Assembly: GCA_944324185.1 (NCBI GenBank)
Contig: CALUVI010000013.1
Coordinates: 1 to 44,270, forward strand
Length of the DNA stretch: 44,270 nucleotides
Reading direction: 5' to 3'
Source of the DNA: Candidatus Gastranaerophilales bacterium
GTDB taxonomy: Bacteria; Cyanobacteriota; Vampirovibrionia; Gastranaerophilales; Gastranaerophilaceae
Shown: positions 6,435 through 13,785 of the stretch, piece by piece
How positions within the stretch are numbered: position 1 is the stretch's first letter
How the letters are laid out: the number at the start of each line of letters is the position of its first letter
Program-made: the position numbers and the translations under genes
Notes under the pieces: generated by a model
Seen by the model: only the letters and a program-made list of their open reading frames with translations
What the model was told of the DNA's origin: nothing
The model's database searches: none

Positions 6435-8797
6435 TGGATAATTTAGAGCAGATAAAAAAAGCTGTCGAGATTGAGGTTAAGTATAAGTATATCAATATTA
6501 ACGGGAGAACAAGGAGTTTTTCTTCGTTTATTTGCTCTGAATTGCGTAAGGAAATAAAAAGTTCTAAAAACCCGAAGTGGCAGGTACTTCTGGAACATTT
6601 TGAACGGTATCCAATGGATACCTTGCCCCGGAGAAAACAATCTCTTGAGCGTCTGGTGAGTGTAATTAAGACAGAGACAGGTGTTCAGGCAGCGGAGCAA
6701 AAAACTGATAAACTCACGCTTAAATCCGATGTTATGTACCTGAAGGGTATCGGACCTAAAATTGCCTATATTTTAAACAAACTCGGGATTTATACGGTCG
6801 GGGATTTGTTGTACTATTTTCCCCGCAAGCATGTTGATTATTCAACAAGAACCAAAATAAAAGACTTAGAACCCGGTGAAACTACGACCATTTTTGGTAC
6901 AATCCGCTCTGTTGAAGCTTTTACGACAAAAAACAATTTAGGAGTTGTGAAAGTCAAAATTGTTGACAGCTCAGGGAGTTTAAATCTCAATTTCTTTTCT
7001 TCAAAGTCTAACAAATATACGCTTGAGAGAATGAAATCACAGTTCCCAAAAGGGTCAGGCATTATGGTTTCTGGAACGGTTAAAATTAATTCTTATGACG
7101 GAATGCCGACTCTTGATAAGCCGACGTATTCAATTATGGACGATGAAATCCTCTCGGTATCAAATATTAACCTAGCAAGAATTGTTCCTATTTACCCTTT
7201 GAGTGAAAATTTGAATATAAAAACGCTTAGAAAAGCTATTTTTAACACAATTCAACTGTTTAAAAATGAGATTGAAACGGTTTTACCTGACTATATTATT
7301 GAAAAATACAATCTCCTGCCCAAAAAAGAGGCTGTAGAACAGATGCATTTCCCAAATGATAACGAGTCTCTTCAGCGGGCAAGATTCTCGCTTGTGTTTG
7401 AAGAATTATTTCTGATTCAATTAAGGCTTGCACTTTTAAGGGAAGAAAACAACAGAACAATATCTTCAATTCCTCTTGAAATTAAGCGTGACGGGCTTGT
7501 TATGCGCTTTATTAACGGGCTTCCTTTTGAACTTACCGGAGCGCAAAAGCGTGCAGTGAATGAGATTTTGAATGATTTAAATTCGACAAAACCGATGCAA
7601 AGGCTTCTGCAAGGAGATGTCGGAAGCGGAAAAACTGTTGTTGCGACAATTATGCTTCTTGCTGCAATAGAAAACGGTTATCAGGCTGCAATTATGGCGC
7701 CTACCGAGATTCTTGCCCAGCAGCATTACAACAATATGGTTAAATGGCTTGCGCCGCTTGGAATAAGGATTGAATTGTTCCTCGGAAGTATCGGCAAAAA
7801 GCAGAGAACAATTTCTGAAACCAATCTTAGAAACGGGCAGGTTGATATTGCAGTCGGAACACACGCTCTGATTCAGGATAATATAGAGTTTGCAAACCTC
7901 GGTGCAGTCGTAATAGATGAGCAGCACAGATTTGGCGTAAAGCAGCGCCTTGCACTACGTAAAAAATCCCAAAACCCGCAAATTCTTACAATGACTGCAA
8001 CCCCGATTCCAAGAACTCTGGCAATCACCATGAACGGGGATTTAGATTTAACTATAATAGACGAGCTTCCGAAGGGGCGAAAACCTATTATAACAAAGCT
8101 TGTGAATTCCAGAAAACAAATAACAGAGCTTATCCGGCACGAAGTCGATGCCGGACGTCAGGCATATATTGTTTATCCCTTGATTGAAGAGAGTGAAACC
8201 CTTTCAGCCAAAGCCGCAACTATTGAAAAAGAGCGCTGGGAAAAAGAAGTTTTTCCGGATTACAAAATTGGGCTTCTGCACGGAAAACTCAAGAATGACG
8301 AAAAAGATGACGTCATGAACAAATTTAAAAACAAAGAATACGATATTCTTGTATCTACAACCGTTGTGGAAGTCGGGGTTGATGTTCCGAATGCTACAGT
8401 AATTGTAATAGAAAACGCAGAAAGGTTTGGCTTATCCCAGCTTCATCAGCTTAGAGGGCGCGTCGGAAGAAGCGACCTTCAATCCTATTGCTTACTCTCT
8501 TCCTCAACAAAATCCCAGGAAACCCGGGCACGTCTTAATATTATGACCCAGACAAACGACGGGTTTGTAATAGCAGAGCAGGATTTGCAAATCAGAGGTC
8601 CGGGAGAATTTCTCGGAACACGCCAGAGCGGGCTTCCGGATATGATTATTGCAGACATTGTACACGACGCTAAAATTCTTGAACTTGCACGAAGCGAAGC
8701 TATTAATTTTGTGAAAAACAACAACATTGACGATTATCCCCTGTTGAAAGAAGCCAAAAGTCTCAATTTTGACGGGGATTTGTTCGGCGCCGGCTAG
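6434..8797 (+). CDS. recG: ATP-dependent DNA helicase RecG
   Basis: RecG reverses stalled replication forks and branch-migrates recombination intermediates. The 787-residue protein is about 95 longer than E. coli RecG, with a charged N-terminal extension (roughly 1-100) before the wedge/OB part, which opens with YLKGIGPKIAYILNKLGI. Helicase motifs are intact: Walker A GDVGSGKT (394-401), DEQH (495-498), TMTATPIPRTLA, and motif VI QLRGRVGR (from 672). The C-terminal GPGEFLGTRQSG is typical of RecG. The start is the ATG at 6434; a TTG six codons upstream would lie before the TATAAT box. No RBS is seen, so a leaderless mRNA is likely. Confidence 0.95.
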   Translation: MDNLEQIKKAVEIEVKYKYININGRTRSFSSFICSELRKEIKSSKNPKWQVLLEHFERYPMDTLPRRKQSLERLVSVIKTETGVQAAEQKTDKLTLKSDVMYLKGIGPKIAYILNKLGIYTVGDLLYYFPRKHVDYSTRTKIKDLEPGETTTIFGTIRSVEAFTTKNNLGVVKVKIVDSSGSLNLNFFSSKSNKYTLERMKSQFPKGSGIMVSGTVKINSYDGMPTLDKPTYSIMDDEILSVSNINLARIVPIYPLSENLNIKTLRKAIFNTIQLFKNEIETVLPDYIIEKYNLLPKKEAVEQMHFPNDNESLQRARFSLVFEELFLIQLRLALLREENNRTISSIPLEIKRDGLVMRFINGLPFELTGAQKRAVNEILNDLNSTKPMQRLLQGDVGSGKTVVATIMLLAAIENGYQAAIMAPTEILAQQHYNNMVKWLAPLGIRIELFLGSIGKKQRTISETNLRNGQVDIAVGTHALIQDNIEFANLGAVVIDEQHRFGVKQRLALRKKSQNPQILTMTATPIPRTLAITMNGDLDLTIIDELPKGRKPIITKLVNSRKQITELIRHEVDAGRQAYIVYPLIEESETLSAKAATIEKERWEKEVFPDYKIGLLHGKLKNDEKDDVMNKFKNKEYDILVSTTVVEVGVDVPNATVIVIENAERFGLSQLHQLRGRVGRSDLQSYCLLSSSTKSQETRARLNIMTQTNDGFVIAEQDLQIRGPGEFLGTRQSGLPDMIIADIVHDAKILELARSEAINFVKNNNIDDYPLLKEAKSLNFDGDLFGAG

Positions 8798-9029
8798 AGG
8801 TAAATGCATTTTGTCGGGTGACAATTGTAAAATTGCCAATCAGTCTTTATTTGCCCTGTCACCCTCAAAGAGTAACTTTTACAGTTTGTTTAGTGAGTCT
8901 TTTCTTTACTAAAAAGAAAAGAATATTGGGACTGCAGACATTATTCAAATAACCATACTCATTTTCTAACGACAGGTCTATCTAATAGAAATGTAGGTCG
9001 GGTTTACCAACCAAACATTAACTTCTATC
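8798..9029. other. Intergenic spacer between convergent recG and nifU
   Basis: No gene is supported. A TCTTTTCTTT / AAAGAAAAGA hairpin at about 8898-8924 could act as a weak terminator; it also resembles a shortened relative of the pyrimidine/purine hairpin elements. A TAGGTCGGGTTTACCAACC unit of the GTAGGTTGGG repeat family lies at about 8993-9011. Confidence 0.5.
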
Positions 9030-9860
9030 TTATACCTGTTCAACCTCAAGATTGGCATCGACCTTATCTTTCAAAACCGACTCGACAAATGACTTGAGGG
9101 TCATTGTTGCATTCTTGCAGCCGCTGCACATGCCGGTTAATTTTACTTTGACTTTGTTACCTTCAACATCAATAAGCTCAACGTCTCCGCCGTCTTTTTG
9201 AAGCTGCGGCGAAATCTGCTGGTCTATAACTTTGCTTATTTTAAGGATTTTTTGAGTTGGAGTTAACACCTCTTCCTTAACTTCTTTTTTGTAATAAGTA
9301 TCAATTATATCTTTAATAAGCCCTTTACATCGTCCGCATGCCCCGCCTGCTTTTGTATAATTTGTAACCTCTTCAACCGTCTTCAAGCCGTTAACTTTAA
9401 TTGCTTCCCAAATTTGATTTTCTGTTACATTAAAACAGGTGCAGACAATTTTGTCACCGCTTTTCGGAAGCCCTGCTTCCTCTTCAATCTCTTCTTTTCC
9501 GTAATATTTTTTAAGCGCATCTTCCAGAGCTTCCTGCCCCATAACAGAGCAGTGCATTTTCTCCTGCGGAAGCCCGCCAAGCTCTTCTGCTATATCTTTA
9601 TTTGTAATCTTTTTTGCCTCATCAAGAGTTTTTCCGATAATCATTTCGGTCAAAATACTTGATGAAGCAACGGCAGAACCGCAGCCAAAAGTTTGGAATT
9701 TAGCGTCTTTTATAATATTACCGTCAAGTTTTAAATATAATTTTAAAGAGTCCCCGCAAGCCAGAGAGCCGGCTTCTCCGATTAAGTCAGCATCATCAAT
9801 CTTGCCGACATTTCTCGGATTCCTATAGTGCTCCAAAACCTTCTCCGAATATTCCCACAT
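9030..9860 (-). CDS. nifU: NifU-type Fe-S cluster assembly scaffold (three domains)
   Basis: This 276-residue scaffold builds Fe-S clusters and passes them to apo-proteins in the cytoplasm. Three domains are visible. The IscU-like domain (1-125) has C35, C60 and C104 as cluster ligands. A BFD-like [2Fe-2S] domain has C140, C142, C175 and C178. The C-terminal Nfu domain has CSGC (C245, C248). The full three-domain order is that of NifU from nitrogen fixers, but no nif gene is near, so a general assembly role is more likely. No cysteine desulfurase lies alongside. RBS GAGGG lies 7 bases before the ATG. It is transcribed convergently with recG. Confidence 0.93.
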   Translation of the reverse strand: MWEYSEKVLEHYRNPRNVGKIDDADLIGEAGSLACGDSLKLYLKLDGNIIKDAKFQTFGCGSAVASSSILTEMIIGKTLDEAKKITNKDIAEELGGLPQEKMHCSVMGQEALEDALKKYYGKEEIEEEAGLPKSGDKIVCTCFNVTENQIWEAIKVNGLKTVEEVTNYTKAGGACGRCKGLIKDIIDTYYKKEVKEEVLTPTQKILKISKVIDQQISPQLQKDGGDVELIDVEGNKVKVKLTGMCSGCKNATMTLKSFVESVLKDKVDANLEVEQV

Positions 9861-9975
9861 TGTATTACCCTCTTTTCATGTAGTTGAATTTTTTACACTA
9901 TAATTTTACTACAAAAAGTGGAAAGTTAAATATCCGTTTAGACTCAGAATTTAATTCAGGGGTGGAAGAATCCCT

Positions 9976-10332
9976 TTAACTCTTTTTTAATACACTGTCC
10001 ATTGCTTTTTTAAAAGCAGAGTTCAATTTCTCTTTATCAGCGACAAGTTCACGTATATTTTTTCTTGCCTTAGCAAAAATAAGAAGTTTATCCTGCTCAA
10101 ACTTCGAAAGCGAGTCAAATTTTTTCTGAGTTTCTTTGTATTCGTCCGGAATTGTTTTAATCTTTTCATCAAGCATTAAATCTGCAAATTTATCCAGCGG
10201 CGATAATTCTGCAGGCTTACCGCCTGTTTCAATCATCCTTTGGTTAACTTTCTGTATCAAATCTCTCGTAATATATGGTTTTTTATTTTCATTTGCATTA
10301 AAATTTATATTATTGATTCTTGCAATTCTCAT
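9976..10332 (-). CDS. Hypothetical protein with MRI...INFNA N-terminus
   Basis: A 118-residue, Lys/Asp-rich, mainly helical protein of unknown function. It begins MRIARINNINFNANENKK, similar in pattern to the start of the AAA+ protein at 1589-3106 (MRINPIS ... INFRGA). I recall this pattern from Gastranaerophilales proteins but could not check it. The rest has no motif that I recognise. Its RBS (GGAG) lies within the last codons of the upstream zinc-finger gene, two bases away, so the two are almost certainly co-transcribed and translationally coupled. Confidence 0.7.
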   Translation of the reverse strand: MRIARINNINFNANENKKPYITRDLIQKVNQRMIETGGKPAELSPLDKFADLMLDEKIKTIPDEYKETQKKFDSLSKFEQDKLLIFAKARKNIRELVADKEKLNSAFKKAMDSVLKKS

Positions 10333-10334
10333 TT

Positions 10335-10649
10335 TTAATTCTCCATTCTTTTCTGTTCCTGTCTCAAGAATTCGCAGTCTGCTTCAAGTCTTTTATCTTC
10401 CATTGCGTCAATAAGTTCTTCGATATTTTTTATCTGCCCGAGTTCAAATCCTACTTCCGCATACAAAACGCAGTCGTTGCAGAGCCTGTAATTTCCATAC
10501 TGAACCGAACCTGCCAGAGGCTTTGTGCATCCGCAGGCATCACAGGTAAAAAACTCGTTTTCCGAGTCCGGATTTTCTTCTATATCATCAAGCCGCATTT
10601 GTTCTACAACAAGCTGCATTTCTTTAACAACTTCTTCCCTGTTTTTCAT
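10335..10649 (-). CDS. Small protein with a four-cysteine zinc-ribbon-like site
   Basis: A 104-residue protein with an acidic helical N-terminus (1-32), a CDACGC cluster (C36, C39, C41), then CNDC (C57, C60), and a helical C-terminus. The CxxC-17-CxxC arrangement suggests one bound zinc. I do not recognise the family. It is the first gene of a two-gene unit with the INFNA protein. A tRNA-Val gene lies just upstream on the same strand, separated by a hairpin at 10668-10704 that could terminate the tRNA transcript. Confidence 0.7.
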   Translation of the reverse strand: MKNREEVVKEMQLVVEQMRLDDIEENPDSENEFFTCDACGCTKPLAGSVQYGNYRLCNDCVLYAEVGFELGQIKNIEELIDAMEDKRLEADCEFLRQEQKRMEN

Positions 10650-10667
10650 TTATATCCCTTTCATAAA

Positions 10668-10704
10668 ATAAAAAGAGGCAGGGAATAAATCCTTACCTCT
10701 TTTT
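10668..10704 (-). terminator. Probable terminator between tRNA-Val and the small genes
   Basis: AAAAAGAGG and CCTCTTTTT form a stem around a ~17-base loop. The A/T runs on both sides make it able to act in either direction. It lies 3' of the minus-strand tRNA. Confidence 0.55.
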
Positions 10705-10705
10705 A

Positions 10706-10781
10706 TGGTGGGCGTTAGAAGACTCGAACTTCTGACCCTCTCCTTGTAAGGGAGACGCTCTACCAACTGAGCTAAACGCCC
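10706..10781 (-). tRNA. tRNA-Val (anticodon TAC)
   Basis: The minus strand folds as a complete cloverleaf of 76 bases: acceptor GGGCGTT with AACGCCC, D arm GCTC/GAGC, anticodon loop CTTACAA with TAC (plus-strand 10748-10746), T loop TTCGAGT, discriminator A and an encoded CCA (10708-10706). It is the only tRNA in the window with an encoded CCA. Partial copies of its 5' half lie just upstream. Confidence 0.96.
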
Positions 10782-10804
10782 GCACTTATATTCTTTTGTC
10801 ATCT

Positions 10805-10914
10805 GTTCAGTTGGTAGAGCGTCCATATTTTAGAAACACTCGGCTCAACCTGCTGAACCTGTCGATTAGGCTTCCAACCCTGCTGCCTCGTTGGGCAACT
10901 GAGCTAAACGCCCG
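10805..10914 (-). pseudogene. Partial tRNA-Val copies upstream of the intact tRNA
   Basis: Two fragments of the neighbouring tRNA are present. 10896-10914 repeats its first 18-19 bases in the same orientation (GGGCGTTTAGCTCAGTTG). 10805-10823 repeats the D-arm region in the opposite orientation (CAGTTGGTAGAGCGTC on the plus strand). Neither can form a tRNA. The bases between have no gene. Confidence 0.8.
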
Positions 10915-11049
10915 TATGCCTCGCGACAAAATTTATATTAATTCAAACAAAATTTAATGTCAAACACTTTGTTATAATAATCTGATTAGCGTATTTTAAA
11001 CAGGATTCAAATTAGATACAATACTAGAATAAGAAAGGAGTTTTGAACT

Positions 11050-12447
11050 ATGGAAATCAAAGTTGTTCAAGATGCAAAAAGTATTGAATCCGATATTCTT
11101 GTCGTAAACAAGTTTGAAGATGAAAATACAACAAACGAACTTGCCAACAAATACGCGGTTGAGCAGGATAATTTTAAAGGTAAATTCGGAGAAACTTATC
11201 TTCTTCCGACTTACGGACAAGAAGTTTACAGAAAAGTTCTTGTCCTCGGATTGGGCAAAAGAAATGAATTTAATCCCAATAAAATGAGAGAAGCCGTTGC
11301 AAAGGCAATCAAAAAATGCGTCCAGATGGAAGCTAAAAAAGTTGCTTTTTCTCTCGACGGAATTGAATTTGATTATTCTGAACAATTCACAATGGGAGCA
11401 TTTATTGCGGATTACACTTTTGATAAATATAAATCCGAAAAGAAAGAAAAAGTTCAGGAAGTTTACGTTCAAGCAAACGCTGATATAGTTAAAAAAGCGG
11501 AAAAAATTGCGGCTGCAATGACTTTTGCGCGGAATTTAGCAAACGAGCCGGCTCAATTCGCCACCCCGACAGAGCTTGCAAACATAGCGTGTGATTTAGG
11601 TCTGGACACAAAAATATACAACAAAGATGAATGTGAAAGAATGGGTATGGGAGCTTTTCTCGCCGTATCAAGAGGAAGCGCTCAGGAACCTAAATTTATT
11701 CACATGAAATATCAGGTTGACAACCCTAAAAAGAAAATTGCAATAATCGGAAAAGGTATAACCTTCGATAGCGGCGGATTGGATATTAAACCTCCGTCAT
11801 CAATGCTTACCATGAAAGATGATATGTCTGCTGCTGCTTGTGTACTTGGAGTTATGAGTATTCTAAGAGAATTCCATCCGCAGGTGGAAGTCCACGGGAT
11901 TATTGCCGCGTGTGAAAACATGCCGGGATGTTCAGCATACAAGCCTGGAGATATTTTGACAGCAATGAACGGCAAAACAATTGAAGTCGATAATACCGAT
12001 GCAGAAGGCAGATTAACTCTTGCTGATGCTCTCTGCTACGCCTGCGAACTCGGAGTCGATGAAGTAATCGACCTTGCAACACTTACCGGCGCCTGCATGG
12101 TTGCCCTTGGAACAAACGCTGCAGGTATTATGGGCAATGATGAAAACTTTGTCAAAACACTTATTGATACAGCTGAAAGAAATGGCGAAAGATACTGGGA
12201 GCTTCCTTTATGGGAAGAATACTTTGACAGCCTGAAAAGCGACATAGCTGATATGAAAAACACCGGTGCTCGCTGGGGCGGCGCTTCAATTGCCGGTGTA
12301 TTTCTCCAGAAATTCGTAAAAGATGTAAAATGGGCTCACATTGATATTGCAGGTACTGCTTTCCTTGATAAACCTCAGAAAGAATTTATCAAAGGTGCAA
12401 CCGGCGCCGGTGTTAGAACACTTTTACATTATATTCTGGAACAGTAA
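11050..12447 (+). CDS. pepA: Leucyl aminopeptidase (M17 family)
   Basis: A cytosolic metallo-aminopeptidase that removes N-terminal residues from peptides, normally as a hexamer. The 465-residue protein has the full M17 active site. By alignment with E. coli PepA, the metal ligands are K235, D240, D258, D317 and E319, and the catalytic residues are K247 and R321, within GKGITFDSGGLDIKP and NTDAEGRLTLADAL. RBS AAAGGAG lies 9 bases before the ATG. The N-terminal domain (1-150) is shorter than in E. coli and shows no sign of the DNA-binding use described there. A very strong terminator follows, so it is monocistronic. Confidence 0.95.
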   Translation: MEIKVVQDAKSIESDILVVNKFEDENTTNELANKYAVEQDNFKGKFGETYLLPTYGQEVYRKVLVLGLGKRNEFNPNKMREAVAKAIKKCVQMEAKKVAFSLDGIEFDYSEQFTMGAFIADYTFDKYKSEKKEKVQEVYVQANADIVKKAEKIAAAMTFARNLANEPAQFATPTELANIACDLGLDTKIYNKDECERMGMGAFLAVSRGSAQEPKFIHMKYQVDNPKKKIAIIGKGITFDSGGLDIKPPSSMLTMKDDMSAAACVLGVMSILREFHPQVEVHGIIAACENMPGCSAYKPGDILTAMNGKTIEVDNTDAEGRLTLADALCYACELGVDEVIDLATLTGACMVALGTNAAGIMGNDENFVKTLIDTAERNGERYWELPLWEEYFDSLKSDIADMKNTGARWGGASIAGVFLQKFVKDVKWAHIDIAGTAFLDKPQKEFIKGATGAGVRTLLHYILEQ

Positions 12448-12468
12448 TTAGTTTTTCTTTAATAAAAG

Positions 12469-12508
12469 TCTGGGCGGGGTGCTTTGCACCCCGCCCAGAT
12501 TATTTATT
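12469..12508 (+). terminator. Intrinsic terminator of pepA
   Basis: A perfect 14-bp stem (12469-12482 with 12486-12499) around TTT, very GC-rich (GGGCGGGGTGC), is followed by TTATTTATT. It lies 21 bases after the pepA stop. Confidence 0.93.
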
Positions 12509-12522
12509 ATCATCAAACAAAT

Positions 12523-12750
12523 ATGCTTAATCAGCACTCGTATTTTATTCATTTATTTAATATATTTACTAAAAATCAAAGCTATGTTAATTTAATTATT
12601 GTAGGGCTTAGCACTATGCTAACTTCGTCACACACATTCTCGAGGAAATTGGACGAAATGAGGCAAATAGCTATGATTGACAAAATAATAATGCTACTAT
12701 TAGCAACTTCAATCACAATAGTAGCATTAAAACTATTAATTCAATCGTAG
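12523..12750 (+). CDS. Possible small membrane protein
   Basis: A 75-residue frame ending with a hydrophobic helix (IMLLLATSITIVALKLLI) after a short polar stretch. There is no recognisable family and no clear RBS at the ATG, so the start is uncertain. Support: the frame sits between two terminators on the same strand (pepA's at 12469-12508 and a long hairpin beginning at its own stop codon), which implies a separate plus-strand transcript. Against: it is short and AT-rich, and an exact 12-bp inverted repeat lies inside the frame (AATGCTACTATT at about 12689 and AATAGTAGCATT at about 12716). It could be a toxin-like hydrophobic peptide, a structured RNA or chance. Confidence 0.3.
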   Translation: MLNQHSYFIHLFNIFTKNQSYVNLIIVGLSTMLTSSHTFSRKLDEMRQIAMIDKIIMLLLATSITIVALKLLIQS

Positions 12751-12812
12751 GGTGCGAAGAAGAGTCTTTAAGTCCGTTTATCATTAAAGGCTCTCGCCCT
12801 ACTTTTTTATTA
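12749..12812 (+). terminator. Long imperfect hairpin with T-run
   Basis: GTAGGGTGCGA...AGAGTCTTTAA pairs with TTAAAGGCTCT...CGCCCTAC and is followed by TTTTTTATT. It begins at the stop codon of the 12523-12750 frame and lies convergent to the minus-strand gene at 12876. Confidence 0.65.
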
Positions 12813-12875
12813 TTTACTATTTTTCATAAGTTGTCAATAGACCCTTGTTGTGATTCAGGCGGTACCTGGCTTGGT

Positions 12876-13097
12876 TTATATATCTTCCGTATCAACAAAA
12901 GTTATTTTGTACCCCAGAATCTCTGCAATAAGCAAAACTTCGTTGTATGTTATACTACCTCTAATAAGTTTATTTGAAAGATTATTGGAACTATAATTTT
13001 TTCCCATTTCCTCGGATAATAACTTGCAAAGTTCCTTCATTTTAATATTTTTTGCCGCTAATAACGATTTTATTTGTTCTCTGGCTTTCATACTCAT
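12876..13097 (-). CDS. Small DNA-binding-type protein (DUF6471-like)
   Basis: A 73-residue protein, MSMKAREQIKSLLAAKNIKM..., with KELCKLLSEEMG, NLSNKLIRGSITYNEVLLIAEILG and a short C-terminal strand. The pattern is a compact helix-turn-helix-like fold and resembles the DUF6471 family, which I recall only approximately. The start at 13097 is favoured because a TTGTCA-17-TATAAT promoter places the transcript start at the ATG, with no RBS. It is divergent from an XRE regulator, and their promoters overlap back to back, so the pair is likely a mutually regulated switch or a small antitoxin/toxin-like unit (inference). Confidence 0.65.
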   Translation of the reverse strand: MSMKAREQIKSLLAAKNIKMKELCKLLSEEMGKNYSSNNLSNKLIRGSITYNEVLLIAEILGYKITFVDTEDI

Positions 13098-13104
13098 GTT
13101 AATA

Positions 13105-13133
13105 ATTATACTAATACGTGAAAATGTTGACAA
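13105..13133 (-). promoter_or_regulatory. Minus-strand promoter of the DUF6471-like gene
   Basis: TTGTCA (13133-13128) and TATAAT (13110-13105) are separated by 17 bases. The ATG follows seven bases after the -10 box. The -35 box overlaps that of the opposite promoter. Confidence 0.75.
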
Positions 13134-13170
13134 ATAAGTGTACAAGATATATAATTAAATCACTTATTAG
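13111..13170. promoter_or_regulatory. Inverted operator-like half sites over both divergent promoters
   Basis: CTAATACGTGA (13111-13121) and TCACTTATTAG (13160-13170) are inverted copies of each other at 10 of 11 positions. The left copy lies in the spacer of the minus promoter; the right copy covers the region just after the plus -10 box. A further TCACT-TATT-AGTGA dyad (13160-13173) and an ATAAGTG half site at 13135-13140 lie between or beside them. This is the arrangement expected for an XRE-type repressor controlling both genes. Confidence 0.6.
13127..13155 (+). promoter_or_regulatory. Consensus promoter of the XRE gene
   Basis: TTGACA (13127-13132) and TATAAT (13150-13155) match the sigma-70 consensus exactly, with 17-base spacing. 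This is the strongest promoter in the window by sequence. Confidence 0.85.
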
Positions 13171-13230
13171 TGAAATTTAACTCTGATTAGTGTGTTTATA
13201 TTTTACATTTATTAATAATGTGAGGTAATT

Positions 13231-13479
13231 ATGAGAAAAAAGCTATTTTTTGAATTTATAGGAGCAAGAATTAAATATTATAGAGAGAAAAACGAATTAA
13301 CAATTGACGAATTAGCTTTAAAATCAGGTTTACGCAAGCAATATGTAGAAAGAATAGAAAGCGGAAAAGCTTATGGTCTTTCTACGACAAAATTTTTTAA
13401 AATTGCAGAAGCATTACAAACAACAGCCTCTATTCTGGTAAAGGGATGGGAAGAATTTGAAAGTAATTCTAATAAGTAG
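13231..13479 (+). CDS. XRE-family helix-turn-helix regulator
   Basis: An 82-residue, single-domain DNA-binding protein. The helix-turn-helix is clear: IKYYREKNELTIDELALKSG (scaffold and helix 2), then LRKQYVERIESGKAYGLSTT (recognition helix and helix 4), then FFKIAEALQTTASILV. RBS GAGG lies 7 bases before the ATG. It probably binds the inverted TCACNTATTAG sites in the divergent promoter region and controls itself and the 12876-13097 gene (inference). Its TAG stop codon is at the same time the first bases of a GTGGAGC repeat element, so the repeat abuts the coding end. Confidence 0.85.
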   Translation: MRKKLFFEFIGARIKYYREKNELTIDELALKSGLRKQYVERIESGKAYGLSTTKFFKIAEALQTTASILVKGWEEFESNSNK

Positions 13480-13636
13480 TGTGGAGCTTGCTCCACAAGC
13501 CTGTTTTGCAGGAAACATCTGCTTACCAAAAATTTTGTCGGACTTCCCCCTCCCTAACCCTCCCCGTTGGAGAGGGGATGCTCGTTGATGCTCGATTAAA
13601 GTAAGCAATACTTGTGAAGCAAGCTCCACACTACTA
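13475..13636. repeat. MITE-like element with GTGGAGC ends and a nested repeat
   Basis: The left end AGTAGTGTGGAGCTTGCTCC (13475-13498) and the inverted right end (13611-13636, one stem base changed) bound a ~160-base unit. A CCCTCCCTAACCCTCCCC word of the CCCTCCC repeat family lies inside (about 13548-13580). The rest of the spacer to 13785 has further CTCCCC/GGGGCGAGG words at about 13690-13712 and no gene. Confidence 0.7.
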
Positions 13637-13785
13637 TTCACTAAAACTGTAGATATTTCTGACGCTCGTGTCGTCCGTTCGCAAATCCGCTCTCCCCAAA
13701 GGGGCGAGGGAATGCGCACAGTCGTTCAATTAACGAATTTCTTTCGCCCTGTAAAAAATCACGTCTTTGCGGGGGATAATTTCAA

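Noticed and set aside
9030-9860. Evidence for nitrogen fixation from nifU
   Set aside because: No nifH, nifD, nifK or nifS genes are nearby; NifU-type scaffolds also serve general Fe-S assembly.
10996-11472. A 158-residue frame antisense to the start of pepA
   Set aside because: Phe-rich shadow translation of Lys-rich pepA codons, without RBS.
13414-13719. A minus-strand frame over the XRE end and repeats
   Set aside because: It is composed of repeat words and overlaps a convincing gene.
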